Source: an uncultured Croceicoccus sp.
GTDB lineage: Bacteria > Pseudomonadota > Alphaproteobacteria > Sphingomonadales > Sphingomonadaceae
Length of the DNA stretch: 64,000 nt
Assembly: GCF_947496385.1 (NCBI RefSeq)
Contig: NZ_CANMCP010000006.1
Location: 162,580-226,579, forward strand
Direction: 5' to 3'
The notes under the pieces are model-generated. The model was not told the origin of the DNA and ran no database searches. It was given only the letters and a program-made list of their open reading frames with translations. Every line of letters starts with the position of its first letter. The first letter of the stretch is position 1. Shown here in pieces: positions 18,709-28,293 of this stretch. Made by a program: the position numbers and the translations under genes.

Positions 18709-19764
18709 TCATCCGCGCGGATTGCCCAGCGAATGCCCCAATGACCGGGCCGTGAAATCCACCATGGGGACGAGCCGCGCGTAATTCAACCGCGTCGGGC
18801 CGATGACCCCCACCACGCCGATCACCCGCCCTTCGCGGTCGCGATAGGGCGAGGCGATGACCGACGACCCCGAAAGCGAGAACAGCTTGTTCTCCGACCC
18901 GATGAAAATCCGCGCCGCCTGCGCATCGCGCGCGCTGTCGAGCAGGCGCGCCACCTGTTCGGAACGTTCGATGTCGTCGATGAGCGAGCGTACCCGTTCG
19001 AGATCCGCCACCGCCCCGTCGTCGAGCAGCCGCGCCTGTCCCCGCACGATCAGCACCGGGCGCCGCGCGGCATCCTCGCTCAATATGGCGAGGCCCCGTT
19101 CGGCAAGGTCGCGCGCCGCGGCATCGAGGCTCGCCCGGTCGGCGTCGAGCTCGTGGCGCACGGCCTGCGACGCTTCGGGCAGGGTGCGGCCCTGCAACTG
19201 GGCGCTGATGAAATTGGCCGCCTGTTCGAGAGCGGAGGGACCGGCGCCGGCAGGCACTTCGATCACGCGGTTCTCGATCCCGCCATCCTCGCCCACCATC
19301 ACGACAAGCGCGCGCCCCTGCCCCAGCGGCACGAGGCTGAACTGGTCGAGGCGGGGTTCGCGCGGCGGCACCATGACCACGCCGGCACACGCGGACAGGT
19401 TCGACAATGCCTCGCTCGTCCGCGAAAGCGCCGTCTCCACCGGGCCGGGATTGGCAAGCTCGCGCTCGATCGTGGCGCGTTCCTGTTCGGTCGGTTCGGC
19501 GACCTGCATCATGCCATCGACGAACAGACGCAGCCCGCTTTCCGTTGGCATCCGCCCCGCGCTGGTATGCGGCGCGGACAACAACCCGGCCCGCTCCAGA
19601 TCGGCCAGGACCGACCGGATCGACGCGGGCGAGAGATTGACGCCATCCGCCCCTGCGAGCAATTTCGACCCGACCGGCGCGCCCGTTTCGATATATCCCT
19701 CGACCACCAGGCGAAAGATTTCGCGTGCGCGAGTGGTCAGTTCGGTGATGGGCGGCGCTGTCAT
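18709..19764 (-). CDS. hrcA: Heat-inducible transcription repressor HrcA
   Basis: HrcA binds CIRCE operators and represses groESL or dnaK under normal conditions. The 351-residue form starts at ATG 19764, the usual [17 protein letters not shown] opening; ATG 19794 and TTG 19800 are in frame. The winged helix-turn-helix occupies roughly residues 1-85 ([11 protein letters not shown]...[19 protein letters not shown]). The C-terminal half holds the [27 protein letters not shown] segment conserved in HrcA. I found no inverted TTAGCACTC/GAGTGCTAA element in the window, so its targets (probably groESL) are elsewhere. rph is divergent. Confidence 0.95.
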   Translation of the reverse strand: MTAPPITELTTRAREIFRLVVEGYIETGAPVGSKLLAGADGVNLSPASIRSVLADLERAGLLSAPHTSAGRMPTESGLRLFVDGMMQVAEPTEQERATIERELANPGPVETALSRTSEALSNLSACAGVVMVPPREPRLDQFSLVPLGQGRALVVMVGEDGGIENRVIEVPAGAGPSALEQAANFISAQLQGRTLPEASQAVRHELDADRASLDAAARDLAERGLAILSEDAARRPVLIVRGQARLLDDGAVADLERVRSLIDDIERSEQVARLLDSARDAQAARIFIGSENKLFSLSGSSVIASPYRDREGRVIGVVGVIGPTRLNYARLVPMVDFTARSLGHSLGNPRG

Positions 19765-19935
19765 GCCATTCGAAATAGGGTGCAACGCGCCCATGCTCAA
19801 GCGTTTCGGGCCATCGCACCCGGCGAAACGGCATCGCGGACGATGGCCGCTTTACCGGATTCCATGGCGATCCCCCTTGCGCCGCGCCGCGCCATCCGTA
19901 AGACCGCGTGCGAATTACCACAGGAGAACACATTC

Positions 19936-20649
19936 ATGCGCCCATCCGGCCGCGCCCCCGATGAAATGCGGGCGATCTCGATCGAAACCGGCTTTACCAG
20001 GCATGCCGAAGGCTCGTGCCTGATCGCATTTGGCGATACACGCGTGCTGTGCACCGCCAGTGTCGAGGAACGCCTGCCGCCATGGCTGCGCGGCAAGGGC
20101 GAAGGATGGGTGACGGGCGAATATTCCATGCTCCCGCGCGCCACCCACACCCGCGGATCGCGCGAGGCGGCCAAGGGCAAGCAGTCCGGACGAACGCAGG
20201 AAATTCAACGGCTTATCGGACGTTCCTTGCGTTCCGTCACGGATCTGAAGCTGCTTGGCGAACGGCAGATCACGCTCGATTGCGACGTAATCCAGGCCGA
20301 TGGCGGCACGCGCACGGCGGCGATTTCGGGCGCATGGGTCGCGCTCAAACTCGCGGTCAAGGGCCTGATGGAGGCGGGCGCGATCAAGCAGGACCCCCTC
20401 ACCCGCAAGGTCGCGGCGGTGAGTTGCGGCATCTTTGACGGGACGCCGGTGCTCGACCTCGATTATGCGGAGGATTCCAACGCCGACGCCGATGCCAATT
20501 TCGTTCTCATCGAAGGCGGGCATATCGCCGAGGTGCAGGCCACCGCGGAGGGCGCGACCTATGACGATGAGGCTCTGCTGCGCCTGCTTCGCCTCGCCCG
20601 CACCGGTTGCAGCGAAATCTTCGCGGCACAGGAAAAGGCCGTCGCATAA
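19936..20649 (+). CDS. rph: Ribonuclease PH
   Basis: Phosphorolytic 3'-5' exoribonuclease that trims tRNA 3' ends. The 237-residue sequence begins [20 protein letters not shown] and carries [33 protein letters not shown] family segments, with the phosphate-site [28 protein letters not shown] region and the [16 protein letters not shown] motif. CAGGAG lies about 8 bases before ATG 19936. It is divergent from hrcA and followed 12 bp later by rdgB, a common pairing. Confidence 0.95.
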   Translation: MRPSGRAPDEMRAISIETGFTRHAEGSCLIAFGDTRVLCTASVEERLPPWLRGKGEGWVTGEYSMLPRATHTRGSREAAKGKQSGRTQEIQRLIGRSLRSVTDLKLLGERQITLDCDVIQADGGTRTAAISGAWVALKLAVKGLMEAGAIKQDPLTRKVAAVSCGIFDGTPVLDLDYAEDSNADADANFVLIEGGHIAEVQATAEGATYDDEALLRLLRLARTGCSEIFAAQEKAVA

Positions 20650-20661
20650 AGGACGCATGTG

Positions 20662-21297
20662 ATGAGTGACAATCCCCGTCTCGGCGCCGGTTCGCTGGTG
20701 ATCGCCACCCATAATGCGGGCAAGCTGAAGGAGATTTCCGCCCTTCTCGAACCCTATGGGATGAAATGTCTTTCGGCGGGCTCGCTCGGCCTGCCGGAGC
20801 CGGCGGAGACGGGGACGACCTTCGTTGAAAACGCGCTGATCAAGGCGCATGCGGCGGCAAAATCCTCGCAATTGCCGGCGCTGGCCGACGACAGCGGCAT
20901 GTCGGTCGCCGCGCTGGACGGGCGGCCGGGCGTCTACACCGCGGACTGGGCCGAACGGCAATGGTTCGAGGGCGATGCCGGGCGCGACTGGTACATGGCG
21001 ATGGGCAAGGTCGAGGGGATGCTGGCCGAGCGCGGACCGGACGTCGCGCGCGACGCGTGGTTCAGCTGCGTTCTCGCCATCGCCTGGCCCGATGGGCGGC
21101 AAGCGGTGTACGAAGGGCGCGTGGACGGTTCGCTGACATGGCCGCCGCGCGGGCAGCTGGGCTTTGGATACGATCCCGTCTTCGTGCCCGCGGGCCGTGA
21201 CCGGACCTTCGCCGAAATCGACCCGGCGGAAAAACACAAAATCAGCCACCGCGCCGACGCCTTTGCCAAATTGCGCGCGGATCAGTTCGGCACCTGA
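20662..21297 (+). CDS. rdgB: RdgB/HAM1 family XTP/dITP diphosphatase
   Basis: Hydrolyses XTP, dITP and similar non-canonical purine nucleotides to monophosphates, keeping them out of nucleic acids. Visible signatures are VIATHNAGKLKEI near the N terminus, ADDSGMSVAALDGRPGVY, and GYDPVFVPAGRDRTFAEIDPAEKHKISHRADAF-like C-terminal residues. The start is ATG 20662; GTG 20659 is adjacent and in frame. It follows rph by 12 bp, with hemW 59 bp downstream on the same strand. Confidence 0.93.
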   Translation: MSDNPRLGAGSLVIATHNAGKLKEISALLEPYGMKCLSAGSLGLPEPAETGTTFVENALIKAHAAAKSSQLPALADDSGMSVAALDGRPGVYTADWAERQWFEGDAGRDWYMAMGKVEGMLAERGPDVARDAWFSCVLAIAWPDGRQAVYEGRVDGSLTWPPRGQLGFGYDPVFVPAGRDRTFAEIDPAEKHKISHRADAFAKLRADQFGT

Positions 21298-21356
21298 ACC
21301 CGAAGCACGTTCGTCGGGCTTGACTTTGGCGGGCGATGCGGCGCTGAAATGGCGGC

Positions 21357-22508
21357 ATGACGCTTGCGCTTTACATCCATTGGCCCTTCTGCGCGAAGAA
21401 ATGCCCCTACTGTGATTTCAACAGCCACGTGCGCGACACGGTGGACGTGGCCGCGTGGGAGGCGGCGCTGCTAACCGACATGGCATTCGAGGCGGAGCGG
21501 ACGGGACAACGCACCCTCACCTCGATCTTTTTCGGTGGCGGCACGCCGTCCCTGATGCCGCCGGAACTGGTCGAGCGGCTGATCGCGGCGGCGGGGCGGC
21601 ACTGGGCCTTTGCGGATGATATCGAGATTACGCTGGAGGCCAATCCCTCCTCGGTCGAGGCATCGCGCTTTGCCGATCTGGCTCGGGCGGGAATCAACCG
21701 GACCTCGCTCGGTTTGCAAAGTCTCGATGACAAGGCCTTGAAATTCCTGGGCAGACTGCATGGCGCGGTCGAAGGGCTTGCCGCGCTCGACACGGCGCAG
21801 GCGCATTTCGAGCGGGTCAGTTTCGATCTCATCTACGCCCTCCCCGGTCAGACGGAGGAGGAATGGCAAGCGATGCTCTCCCGCGCACTCGGCTTCGGGA
21901 CGGGGCATCTTTCGCTGTATCAGCTCACGATCGAGCCGGGCACCCGCTTTGCCACCGACCTGCGACAGGGTGCCTTTGTGATGCCGGAGGAGGATCTGTC
22001 CGCCGAGTTGTTCGCCATGACGCGCGCGATGACGGCCGCGGCGGGGCTGCCCGCCTATGAGGTGAGCAATCATGCGCGGCCGGGGGAGGAAAGCCGGCAC
22101 AATCTCACCTACTGGCGCTATGGCGATTATGCGGGGATCGGGCCGGGCGCGCATGGCCGGCGTTGCGCCACGGCGACGCAGCGGCACCGCAAGCCGGAGA
22201 ATTACCTCACCGCGGTCCAGCGGCAGGGACACGGCATTTGCGACAGCCATGCGCTGCCGACGGGCGAGCAGGCGGCAGAGGCGCTGATGATGGGCCTCCG
22301 CCTGGACGAGGGTGTCGATCTCGATCGGCTTTCGGCGCGGTTCGGCATGCCGATGGACGGGCTGGTGGCGATGCGGCAGGTGGCGCTTTACCGCGATCTC
22401 GGCTTCGTCACGCTCGATGGCTCGCGGCTTACGGTGACGCCGCGGGGGATGGTCCTGCTCGACGGTCTGCTGGGCGAGCTGGTGCAGCCCGAATTGCTGC
22501 TGTCGTGA
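21357..22508 (+). CDS. hemW: Radical SAM protein HemW (heme chaperone)
   Basis: 383 residues. The radical SAM cluster motif CAKKCPYC is near residue 12, with a fourth nearby Cys absent, as usual. The FGGGTPSLMPPELVERL and ALPGQTEEEWQ segments and the C-terminal HemW domain (GIGPGAHGRR, then QAAEALMMGLRLDEGVD) identify HemW rather than true HemN, which has an extra N-terminal CxxxCxxCxC arrangement. HemW binds heme and inserts it into respiratory enzymes. Its TGA overlaps the GTG start of xerC by 4 bp (GTGA). Confidence 0.9.
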   Translation: MTLALYIHWPFCAKKCPYCDFNSHVRDTVDVAAWEAALLTDMAFEAERTGQRTLTSIFFGGGTPSLMPPELVERLIAAAGRHWAFADDIEITLEANPSSVEASRFADLARAGINRTSLGLQSLDDKALKFLGRLHGAVEGLAALDTAQAHFERVSFDLIYALPGQTEEEWQAMLSRALGFGTGHLSLYQLTIEPGTRFATDLRQGAFVMPEEDLSAELFAMTRAMTAAAGLPAYEVSNHARPGEESRHNLTYWRYGDYAGIGPGAHGRRCATATQRHRKPENYLTAVQRQGHGICDSHALPTGEQAAEALMMGLRLDEGVDLDRLSARFGMPMDGLVAMRQVALYRDLGFVTLDGSRLTVTPRGMVLLDGLLGELVQPELLLS

Positions 22509-23434
22509 CGCATTTCGCCGATCTGCTGGCCGAATGGCACGCGCATCAGACGCACAACCTTCGCCGTTCCGCCCACACCGTGCGCGCGTATCAGGCCGCG
22601 GCAAAACGCCTGCTCGATTATCTTGGCGGTGATGTGGAATGGGCTGAGCTGGCGCGGTGCGATGCGGCGACCCTGCGCGGGCATATGGCACGGCGGCGCG
22701 GCGACGGATTGTCCAACGCATCGGCGGCGCGGGAGATTTCCGCGTTGAAAGCATTTATCGCCTTTGCCCGCCAACGCACTGGAATCGAACATGAAACGCC
22801 GCCCCGCCTGCGCGCGCCGCGGGTCAAGAAGGGCATTCCGCGTGCCATTACCCCGGACGAGGCGGTGGGCCTTTCCGACATGGTGGCGCAAGGCTCGGAC
22901 GAGGACTGGATCGGCGCGCGCGACCGGGCCGTGCTGCTGCTGCTCTACGGCGCGGGGCTTCGCATTGGGGAGGCGCTCGCGCTGGATTGCGAGGCCTGGC
23001 CGCCGGGCGACACGCTGACCGTCATGGGCAAGGGCCGGAAACAGCGCATCGTGCCCATCATGCCCATCGTGCGCGACGCGGTCGCGGATTATCTCGCCCG
23101 CTCCCCATGGCCGGCGCGACCCGGCGATCCCTTGTTCCGCGGTGCGAAGGGCGGGCGCTTGTCGCAAGGTGTCGTGCAGAAAACGGTGGCGTCTGCGCGG
23201 CAGATTCTCGGCCTGCCGTCGTCGGCCACACCCCATGCGCTGCGCCACAGCTTTGCCACGCACCTGCTCGCCGCGGGGGCCGATCTGCGCAGCCTGCAGG
23301 AATTGCTCGGCCATGCGAGCCTCGGCTCGACGCAGATCTATACCAAGGTGGACGCGGCGACCATGCTCGACATCTACCGGGAGGCGCACCCCCGCGAACG
23401 GACCGGCGAGCGGCAGCCGCGCGACATCGGCTAA
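22505..23434 (+). CDS. xerC: Tyrosine recombinase XerC/XerD
   Basis: 309 residues from GTG 22505, which overlaps the hemW stop. The N-terminal SAM-like DNA-binding domain spans about 1-100 and the catalytic domain follows with Arg153 (GLRIGEAL), Lys176 (GKGRKQR), His244 and Arg247 (HALRHSF), His270 (LGHASL) and nucleophile Tyr279 (TQIYT), a complete set. XerC/D resolves chromosome dimers at dif with FtsK. The C/D choice cannot be settled from sequence alone; no sign of an integrative element is present around it. The stop overlaps the convergent DUF2721 gene by 4 bp. Confidence 0.85.
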   Translation: MTHFADLLAEWHAHQTHNLRRSAHTVRAYQAAAKRLLDYLGGDVEWAELARCDAATLRGHMARRRGDGLSNASAAREISALKAFIAFARQRTGIEHETPPRLRAPRVKKGIPRAITPDEAVGLSDMVAQGSDEDWIGARDRAVLLLLYGAGLRIGEALALDCEAWPPGDTLTVMGKGRKQRIVPIMPIVRDAVADYLARSPWPARPGDPLFRGAKGGRLSQGVVQKTVASARQILGLPSSATPHALRHSFATHLLAAGADLRSLQELLGHASLGSTQIYTKVDAATMLDIYREAHPRERTGERQPRDIG

Positions 23435-23943
23435 TCCTCCTCGCGGCGGCGCAATTCGCGCGAGATGCGGCGCCGGTCGCGGGACGAGCGGGTTGCAAGC
23501 TGCGTTTCGAGCAGGAAATAGAGCAGGCTGACGAACACGCCCATCATCGCCGCGATCCACGCCGCCGCAACCCATGTGCCGAGCGGCGGGCGGATGAAGG
23601 CCGACACGAACATCAGGCTGACCACGATACAGATCATCAGCGCGGAGCCCGTGCTGAAATTAATGGCGACATGGGCGAATTTCTGACGCCGCAGGAGGGC
23701 GGGCAATTCCTGCACCTCCCGGTCGAGCCCGCCGCGCTCGGCCCTGCGCTCGAGCCGTTCGACCCGGTCAACGATCCATGTCAGCCGCTGATTCATGACG
23801 TTCAGCATCGCCGCGACCGCAGCGAGCAGGAACGCCGGCGCCAGCGACAGTTGCAGGATCTGCTGCACCCGCGCCGTGCTGGCGGTGCGGGACACGAGGT
23901 CGGAGGCGATCTGCGTATTCACGGCGAGGATATCGGGGATCAT
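23431..23943 (-). CDS. DUF2721 membrane protein
   Basis: 170 residues from ATG 23943. Three hydrophobic segments are visible: LAPAFLLAAVAAMLNVM, MICIVVSLMFVSAF and WIAAMMGVFVSLLYFLLE. The conserved RLTWIVDRVERLE stretch after the first segment is typical of DUF2721. The function is unknown. The C terminus is strongly charged (RSSRDRRRISRELRRREED). It is convergent with xerC (4-bp stop overlap) and follows dedA by about 40 bp on the opposite order of the minus strand. Confidence 0.8.
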   Translation of the reverse strand: MIPDILAVNTQIASDLVSRTASTARVQQILQLSLAPAFLLAAVAAMLNVMNQRLTWIVDRVERLERRAERGGLDREVQELPALLRRQKFAHVAINFSTGSALMICIVVSLMFVSAFIRPPLGTWVAAAWIAAMMGVFVSLLYFLLETQLATRSSRDRRRISRELRRREED

Positions 23944-23983
23944 GCCGCCTCGATACGCCGGGCCGCGGGCCATATCAACACGG

Positions 23984-24616
23984 TCACGCCGGCGGATCGC
24001 GTGGATCGCCCGGCTCGTGGTCCACGGCCTTCCACGTGACCACGCGGTAGATGTAGAACACCGTCATCGCGACGACGAGCACGAGCACGACATCGCCCAA
24101 GTAGTGTTCGAATTCCCGGAACCAGCTTGCCATCAATCCCGCACCCCAGATCAGCGCCGCATTCCAGATCGCCGTCCCCGCAAGCGTGTAGATCAGGAAT
24201 TTCCAGTGCCCCATGTGGGCAAGACCGGCCGGCAGCGAGATGATCGTGCGCATCAAGGGCGAAAAGCGCAGGAAGAACACGACCCATTGGCCCCAGCGGC
24301 GAAAGAAGCGGCTCGTCGCCTCCACCTGTCGCCAGTCCATGGTGAGCCAGCGCCCATGCCGGTCGACGAAGGGCCGCATGCGTTCGTATCCCAGCCTGTC
24401 GCCGAGCAGGAACCACGCATAATTGCCGAGTGTCGCCCCCAATGTGCTCCAGATCAGCAGGGGCCAGAACGCCATCCGCCCCTCCGCCACGGCGACGCCG
24501 GCCACGCCCATGATGACCTCGCTGGGCAAGGGCGGGAAAATATTCTCCAGCGCCATGAGAAAAGCGATGCCGACATAGCCGCCGCCCTCGATGATCGAGA
24601 CGATCCAGTCGCTCAT
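23984..24616 (-). CDS. DedA family membrane protein
   Basis: 210 residues of a DedA/SNARE-associated (VTT) domain protein. Signature pieces are ALENIFPPLPSEVIMGVAGVAV, GATLGNYAWFLLGDRLG and the RFSPLMRTIISLPAGLAHMGHWKFL segment with its functionally important Arg pair. DedA proteins are inner-membrane phospholipid or undecaprenyl-phosphate flippases. About four to five hydrophobic segments fit. It is 102 bp downstream of gshB on the same strand, and the spacer holds no obvious structure. Confidence 0.88.
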   Translation of the reverse strand: MSDWIVSIIEGGGYVGIAFLMALENIFPPLPSEVIMGVAGVAVAEGRMAFWPLLIWSTLGATLGNYAWFLLGDRLGYERMRPFVDRHGRWLTMDWRQVEATSRFFRRWGQWVVFFLRFSPLMRTIISLPAGLAHMGHWKFLIYTLAGTAIWNAALIWGAGLMASWFREFEHYLGDVVLVLVVAMTVFYIYRVVTWKAVDHEPGDPRDPPA

Positions 24617-24719
24617 GCCCCAATCGCCAATGCCGAAGCGTCGTTCATGTCGAAACGTCCATATCGCTTACCCAACCGGCGAGAGCGGCAAAAGCTCCGC
24701 CCATTGGCAAAGGCACGGA

Positions 24720-25688
24720 TCAGGATTGCGCCCGCGCGGCGATCCGGCGCTCAATCGCGGTCCAGATCATGCCGGCGCAATCGCTGCCGTTGAAACGGTC
24801 GATGGCGACGATGCCGGTGGGCGAGGTCACGTTGATCTCGGTCAGCCATTCGCCACCGATCACGTCGATGCCCACGAACGTCAGCCCCTTTTCGCGCAAA
24901 TCCGGCCCCATCGCGTCGCAGATTTCCCGTTCGCGCGGGGTCAGGTCCGCCGCCTCGGCAAAGCCGCCCTGCGCCAGGTTGGAGCGGAACTCCCCCTCGC
25001 CCGGCTTGCGATTGATGGCGCCAGCCACCTCCCCGTCAATCAGCACGATGCGCTTGTCGCCCTTCGCCACTTCGGGAAGGAAGGGCTGCACCATGTGCGG
25101 TTCGGGCCAGGTCTGGTTGAACATCTCCATCAGCGCGGACAGGTTCGCGCCATCGGCATCGACGCGAAACACCGCCTTCCCCCCATTGCCGTGCAGGGGT
25201 TTGAGCACGATCGCGCCGTGCTCTTCCTGAAAACGCCGCACCTCCTCGATCCGCCGGGTTATCAGCGTGGGTGGCATGAAGCGCGCGTAATCGAGGACAT
25301 AGACCTTTTCCGGCGCGTTGCGCACCGAAACCGGGTCGTTCACCACAAGCGTCTCCCCCGCAATCCGCTCCAGCAGCCAGGTGCCGGTGAGATAGCCGAT
25401 GTCGAACGGCGGATCCTGCCGCATCAGCACGACATCGACATCGCGGCCAAGGTCGATCGTGCGATGATCACCCATGTCGAAATGATCGCCCGCAACGTTG
25501 CGCACCGTGACCGGCGCGGCAAAGGCGGTCACGCGCCCGTCCTGCCAGCTCAACGAACGCACGTCGTAATGGAACAGCGTATGCCCCCGCGCCTGCGCCG
25601 CCATCATCAGGGCAAAGCTGCTGTCACCGGCGATATTGATCGAATCCATCGGGTCCATCTGGACCGCGACGCGCAATTGTTCGGACAC
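24720..25688 (-). CDS. gshB: Glutathione synthase
   Basis: ATP-dependent ligase joining gamma-Glu-Cys and Gly, the second step of glutathione synthesis. The 322 residues show MDPMDSINIAGDSSFALM at the N terminus, the ATP-grasp PLHGNGGKAVFRV glycine-rich loop, LIDGEVAGAINRKPGEGEFRSN and the metal-binding IDVIGGEWLTEINVTSPTG terminal segment. A close YraN-RsmI run lies 39 bp upstream; this order is usual in alphaproteobacteria. Confidence 0.95.
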   Translation of the reverse strand: MSEQLRVAVQMDPMDSINIAGDSSFALMMAAQARGHTLFHYDVRSLSWQDGRVTAFAAPVTVRNVAGDHFDMGDHRTIDLGRDVDVVLMRQDPPFDIGYLTGTWLLERIAGETLVVNDPVSVRNAPEKVYVLDYARFMPPTLITRRIEEVRRFQEEHGAIVLKPLHGNGGKAVFRVDADGANLSALMEMFNQTWPEPHMVQPFLPEVAKGDKRIVLIDGEVAGAINRKPGEGEFRSNLAQGGFAEAADLTPREREICDAMGPDLREKGLTFVGIDVIGGEWLTEINVTSPTGIVAIDRFNGSDCAGMIWTAIERRIAARAQS

Positions 25689-25727
25689 TGGGCAATTCTC
25701 CGCATATCTTCGGGTGTTTTCGGCAGA

Positions 25728-26078
25728 TCAGAACTGCCCGGCGTTTTCCAGATGGCGCGGCATGTGCCCCGGCGCAAGGAGCAGCACGTCGATCCGGCAA
25801 TCGTCGCCATCCTGCATATAGTTGGGCATGGCGATCGCGGCGGCGGCGCTGACCCGCGACAGACGGCGTGCATCGATGGCGGTGTCGAGATCGGCGGCGC
25901 GCGCCCGCCATTTCACCTCGACAAAGACGACCATGGTTTCGCGCCGTGCGACGATGTCGATTTCGCCGCCCGCATTGCGCACGCGCTCGGCAAGGATGCG
26001 AAACCCTTTCGATTGCAGATATTGCGCGGCGCTGCGCTCCGCCGTGCGGCCACGCTTTTCGGCGATCTGCCGCTTCAT
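25728..26078 (-). CDS. YraN family (UPF0102) nuclease-like protein
   Basis: 116 residues. The Holliday-junction-resolvase-like fold is suggested by RRGRTAERSAAQYLQSKGF, ERVRNAGGEIDIVARRETMVVFVEVKWR with the catalytic-type E-D...EVK pattern, and ALDTAIDARRLSRVSAAA-like residues. Function is not established. The ATG overlaps the rsmI stop by 4 bp (ATGA), so translation is coupled. Confidence 0.88.
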   Translation of the reverse strand: MKRQIAEKRGRTAERSAAQYLQSKGFRILAERVRNAGGEIDIVARRETMVVFVEVKWRARAADLDTAIDARRLSRVSAAAAIAMPNYMQDGDDCRIDVLLLAPGHMPRHLENAGQF

Positions 26079-26938
26079 GGGGATTTAAGTTCCATCGCGC
26101 GGGCATAGAGCGCCTTGCGGTCGAGGCCGTGGGTCTTTGCTACATGGGCCGCGGCCTGGCTCGGCTTGCGCTGCGCCATTTCGGCGCGAAGGGCCGCGTC
26201 AATGTCGATGTCCTGCGCCGCAGCCGCGACCGGCGGGCCGATCATCAACACGATCTCCCCCTTGGGCGGGTGCGCCGTGTAGTGATCGGCGAGAGTGGCG
26301 GCGGTCCCGGTGCGGCATTCCTCGAACTTCTTGGTCAGTTCGCGCGCGACGGAGACTTCCCGCTCCGGACAGATCGCCGCGATCGCACCCAACGCCGAAA
26401 CGAGGCGCGGCCCGGTTTCGTAGAACACCAGCGTCGCGGCTACCGCGCCCAGTTCGGCGAGCACGTCGGCGCGCGCCTTGTCCTTGGCCGGAAAGAACCC
26501 GGCGAACAGGAACCGGTCCGTCGGCAGGCCCGACAGGGTGAGTGCGACGACCGCCGCGCTCGGCCCCGGCAGGCTGGTGATGGGAAGACCCGCCTCGCGC
26601 GCGGCCCGCACCAGCCGGTAGCCCGGATCGGAAATCAGCGGCGTCCCCGCGTCCGACACCAGCGCGACGGCACTCTGCGCCATCAGGCCGAGGAGAAAGT
26701 CGCGCGTCTCCTCGCTCGCATGGTCGTCATAGCGCACGAGCCGCTTCTTCGCCCCGATATGGTGGAGCAATTTTCCCGTGACGCGCGTATCCTCGCACGC
26801 GACGGCATCGCACCGGGAAAGCACGTCGGCGGCGCGGATTGTCATGTCGCCAAGATTGCCAATCGGCGTGGCGACAATATAAAGGCCCGGAGCAAGGGGC
26901 GCGCCATCGTGCTGGCCCGGAACGGCATTTTCGGTCAT
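26075..26938 (-). CDS. rsmI: 16S rRNA 2'-O-methyltransferase RsmI
   Basis: Methylates C1402 of 16S rRNA using SAM. The 287-residue protein starts MTENAVPGQHDG at ATG 26938, and contains LYIVATPIGNLGDMTIRA, ACEDTRVTGKLL, VALVSDAGTPLISDPGYRLV and SLPGPSAAVVALTLSGLPTDRFLFAGFFP, all diagnostic of RsmI. The frame is open far upstream only because the opposite strand is coding. It is divergent from the PBP-activator gene, just 39 bp away. Confidence 0.95.
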   Translation of the reverse strand: MTENAVPGQHDGAPLAPGLYIVATPIGNLGDMTIRAADVLSRCDAVACEDTRVTGKLLHHIGAKKRLVRYDDHASEETRDFLLGLMAQSAVALVSDAGTPLISDPGYRLVRAAREAGLPITSLPGPSAAVVALTLSGLPTDRFLFAGFFPAKDKARADVLAELGAVAATLVFYETGPRLVSALGAIAAICPEREVSVARELTKKFEECRTGTAATLADHYTAHPPKGEIVLMIGPPVAAAAQDIDIDAALRAEMAQRKPSQAAAHVAKTHGLDRKALYARAMELKSP

Positions 26939-26977
26939 GGCGCCGTGATGCACGCGTATATCGAGGAGTTGCAAGCA

Positions 26978-28201
26978 ATGTTTGAACGGGCCGCAGCCAA
27001 TCTGGCGGACAAGCCGGCGGCGGGGGAACGCCCCGGCACGTTGAGCCGCGGGGCGTTTGTGCGTCGCGGGATTACGGGCGCGCTGGCGCTTGCGCTCGGC
27101 GGGTGCGCCGGGATCATTCCGGGCAGCGACCGCGCCCCGCCCCCGCCGCCCCCGCCGACAGATACGGGGCCGAGTGCCGAACGCCTCCCCGACGCGGACG
27201 AGGATCGGCACCGTGTCGCCCTGCTCGTGCCATTGTCGGGCGACAATGCCGCGGTGGGGCAATCCATCGCCAATGCGACCACGATGGCGCTGCTTGACAC
27301 CAATACGTCGAACATCCGTATCACCACCTACGACACCGCGAGCCAGCCCGGCACCGCGGCGGAGCGTGCGATCGCGGATGGCAACCGGCTCATCCTCGGC
27401 CCGCTGCTTTCGGACAATATCGACAATATCGCCCGCGTCGCCGGCCCCGCGCGCGTCCCGATCATCAGCTTTTCGAATGACAGCCAGGCCTCGGGCCGCG
27501 GCGTCTACATCATGGGACAGGTGCCGGAGCAGTCGATCGACCGCACGATGCGCTATGCCGCGGGGCAGGGCGTGCGCGATTTCGCCGCGCTTGTACCCGA
27601 GGGCGAATATGGCCGCCGCGCGTCGGAGGCGATGGTGCGCACCGCGCGCGATCTCGACGTGCGGATCGCGGGCGTCGAAACCTACGACCGTAGCGCGAGC
27701 TCGATCACCGCGGCCGCCAATCGCCTTTCGGCGCAGGGCGGGTTCGGCGCGGTGCTGATTGCCGATGGCGCGCGCGTGGCGGTACGTGCGGCATCCCTGC
27801 TGCGCGACCGGAACGCCTCGGCCCGGTTCCTCGGCACCGAATTGTGGAGCGGCGAGGCGGACATCGCCGAGAGCAGCGCATTGCGCGGCGCGTGGTTCTC
27901 CGCCATTTCGGACGGACGCTATCGCCGGTTCAGCGACAGCTATCGTTCCCGCTTCGGCAGCGCGCCCTATCGCGTCGCCACGCTGGGTTACGATGCAGTG
28001 CTGCTCGCCATCAATATTGCGCAGGAATGGCCCGTGGGCACGCGCTTCCCGCTTGAAAGGCTGGAGGACGAAGGCGGGTTCATCGGGCTCGACGGGGCGT
28101 TCCGTTTCGACCGCGATGGCGAGATCGAACGCATGTTCGAAGTGCGCGAGGTGACCGCCAACGGCATGCGCGTCGTGTCGGAGGCGCCGACCGCTTTTTG
28201 A
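26978..28201 (+). CDS. LpoA/LppC-like penicillin-binding protein activator lipoprotein
   Basis: 407 residues from ATG 26978, which has GAGGAG 9 bases upstream; ATG 26948 is an alternative. A signal with lipobox ALGGC puts the lipidated Cys near residue 42, followed by a proline run (APPPPPPPT). The main domain is a periplasmic-binding-protein fold (VALLVPLSGDNAAVGQSIANA, ILGPLLSDNIDNIA, VRDFAALVPEGEYGRRA). In the family, LpoA activates PBP1A from the outer membrane; the usual rsmI neighbourhood fits. Direct PBP activation in alphaproteobacteria is inferred. A strong hairpin follows the stop. Confidence 0.8.
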   Translation: MFERAAANLADKPAAGERPGTLSRGAFVRRGITGALALALGGCAGIIPGSDRAPPPPPPPTDTGPSAERLPDADEDRHRVALLVPLSGDNAAVGQSIANATTMALLDTNTSNIRITTYDTASQPGTAAERAIADGNRLILGPLLSDNIDNIARVAGPARVPIISFSNDSQASGRGVYIMGQVPEQSIDRTMRYAAGQGVRDFAALVPEGEYGRRASEAMVRTARDLDVRIAGVETYDRSASSITAAANRLSAQGGFGAVLIADGARVAVRAASLLRDRNASARFLGTELWSGEADIAESSALRGAWFSAISDGRYRRFSDSYRSRFGSAPYRVATLGYDAVLLAINIAQEWPVGTRFPLERLEDEGGFIGLDGAFRFDRDGEIERMFEVREVTANGMRVVSEAPTAF

Positions 28202-28244
28202 TCGCGCGGCTGGCGGCATACCACCGCGAAAACGGGACATAAGC

Positions 28245-28274
28245 CGAACGGCGCGCTTGCCAGTGCGCCGTTCG
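28245..28274. repeat. Perfect 10-bp inverted repeat upstream of parE
   Basis: CGAACGGCGC (28245-28254) is mirrored by GCGCCGTTCG (28265-28274) with a 10-base loop. It has no T-run on either side. It may still end the upstream transcript with Rho, or act in the leader of parE, 20 bp before its start. Confidence 0.55.
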
Positions 28275-28293
28275 TCCCGCTAGTCTGGCGCCC

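Noticed and set aside
19801..19935. CIRCE operator between hrcA and rph
   Set aside because: No TTAGCACTC...GAGTGCTAA palindrome could be found here or before dnaK.
26939..28240. Upstream extension of the rsmI frame across the PBP-activator gene
   Set aside because: RsmI begins at ATG 26938; the extension is antisense to a real lipoprotein gene.
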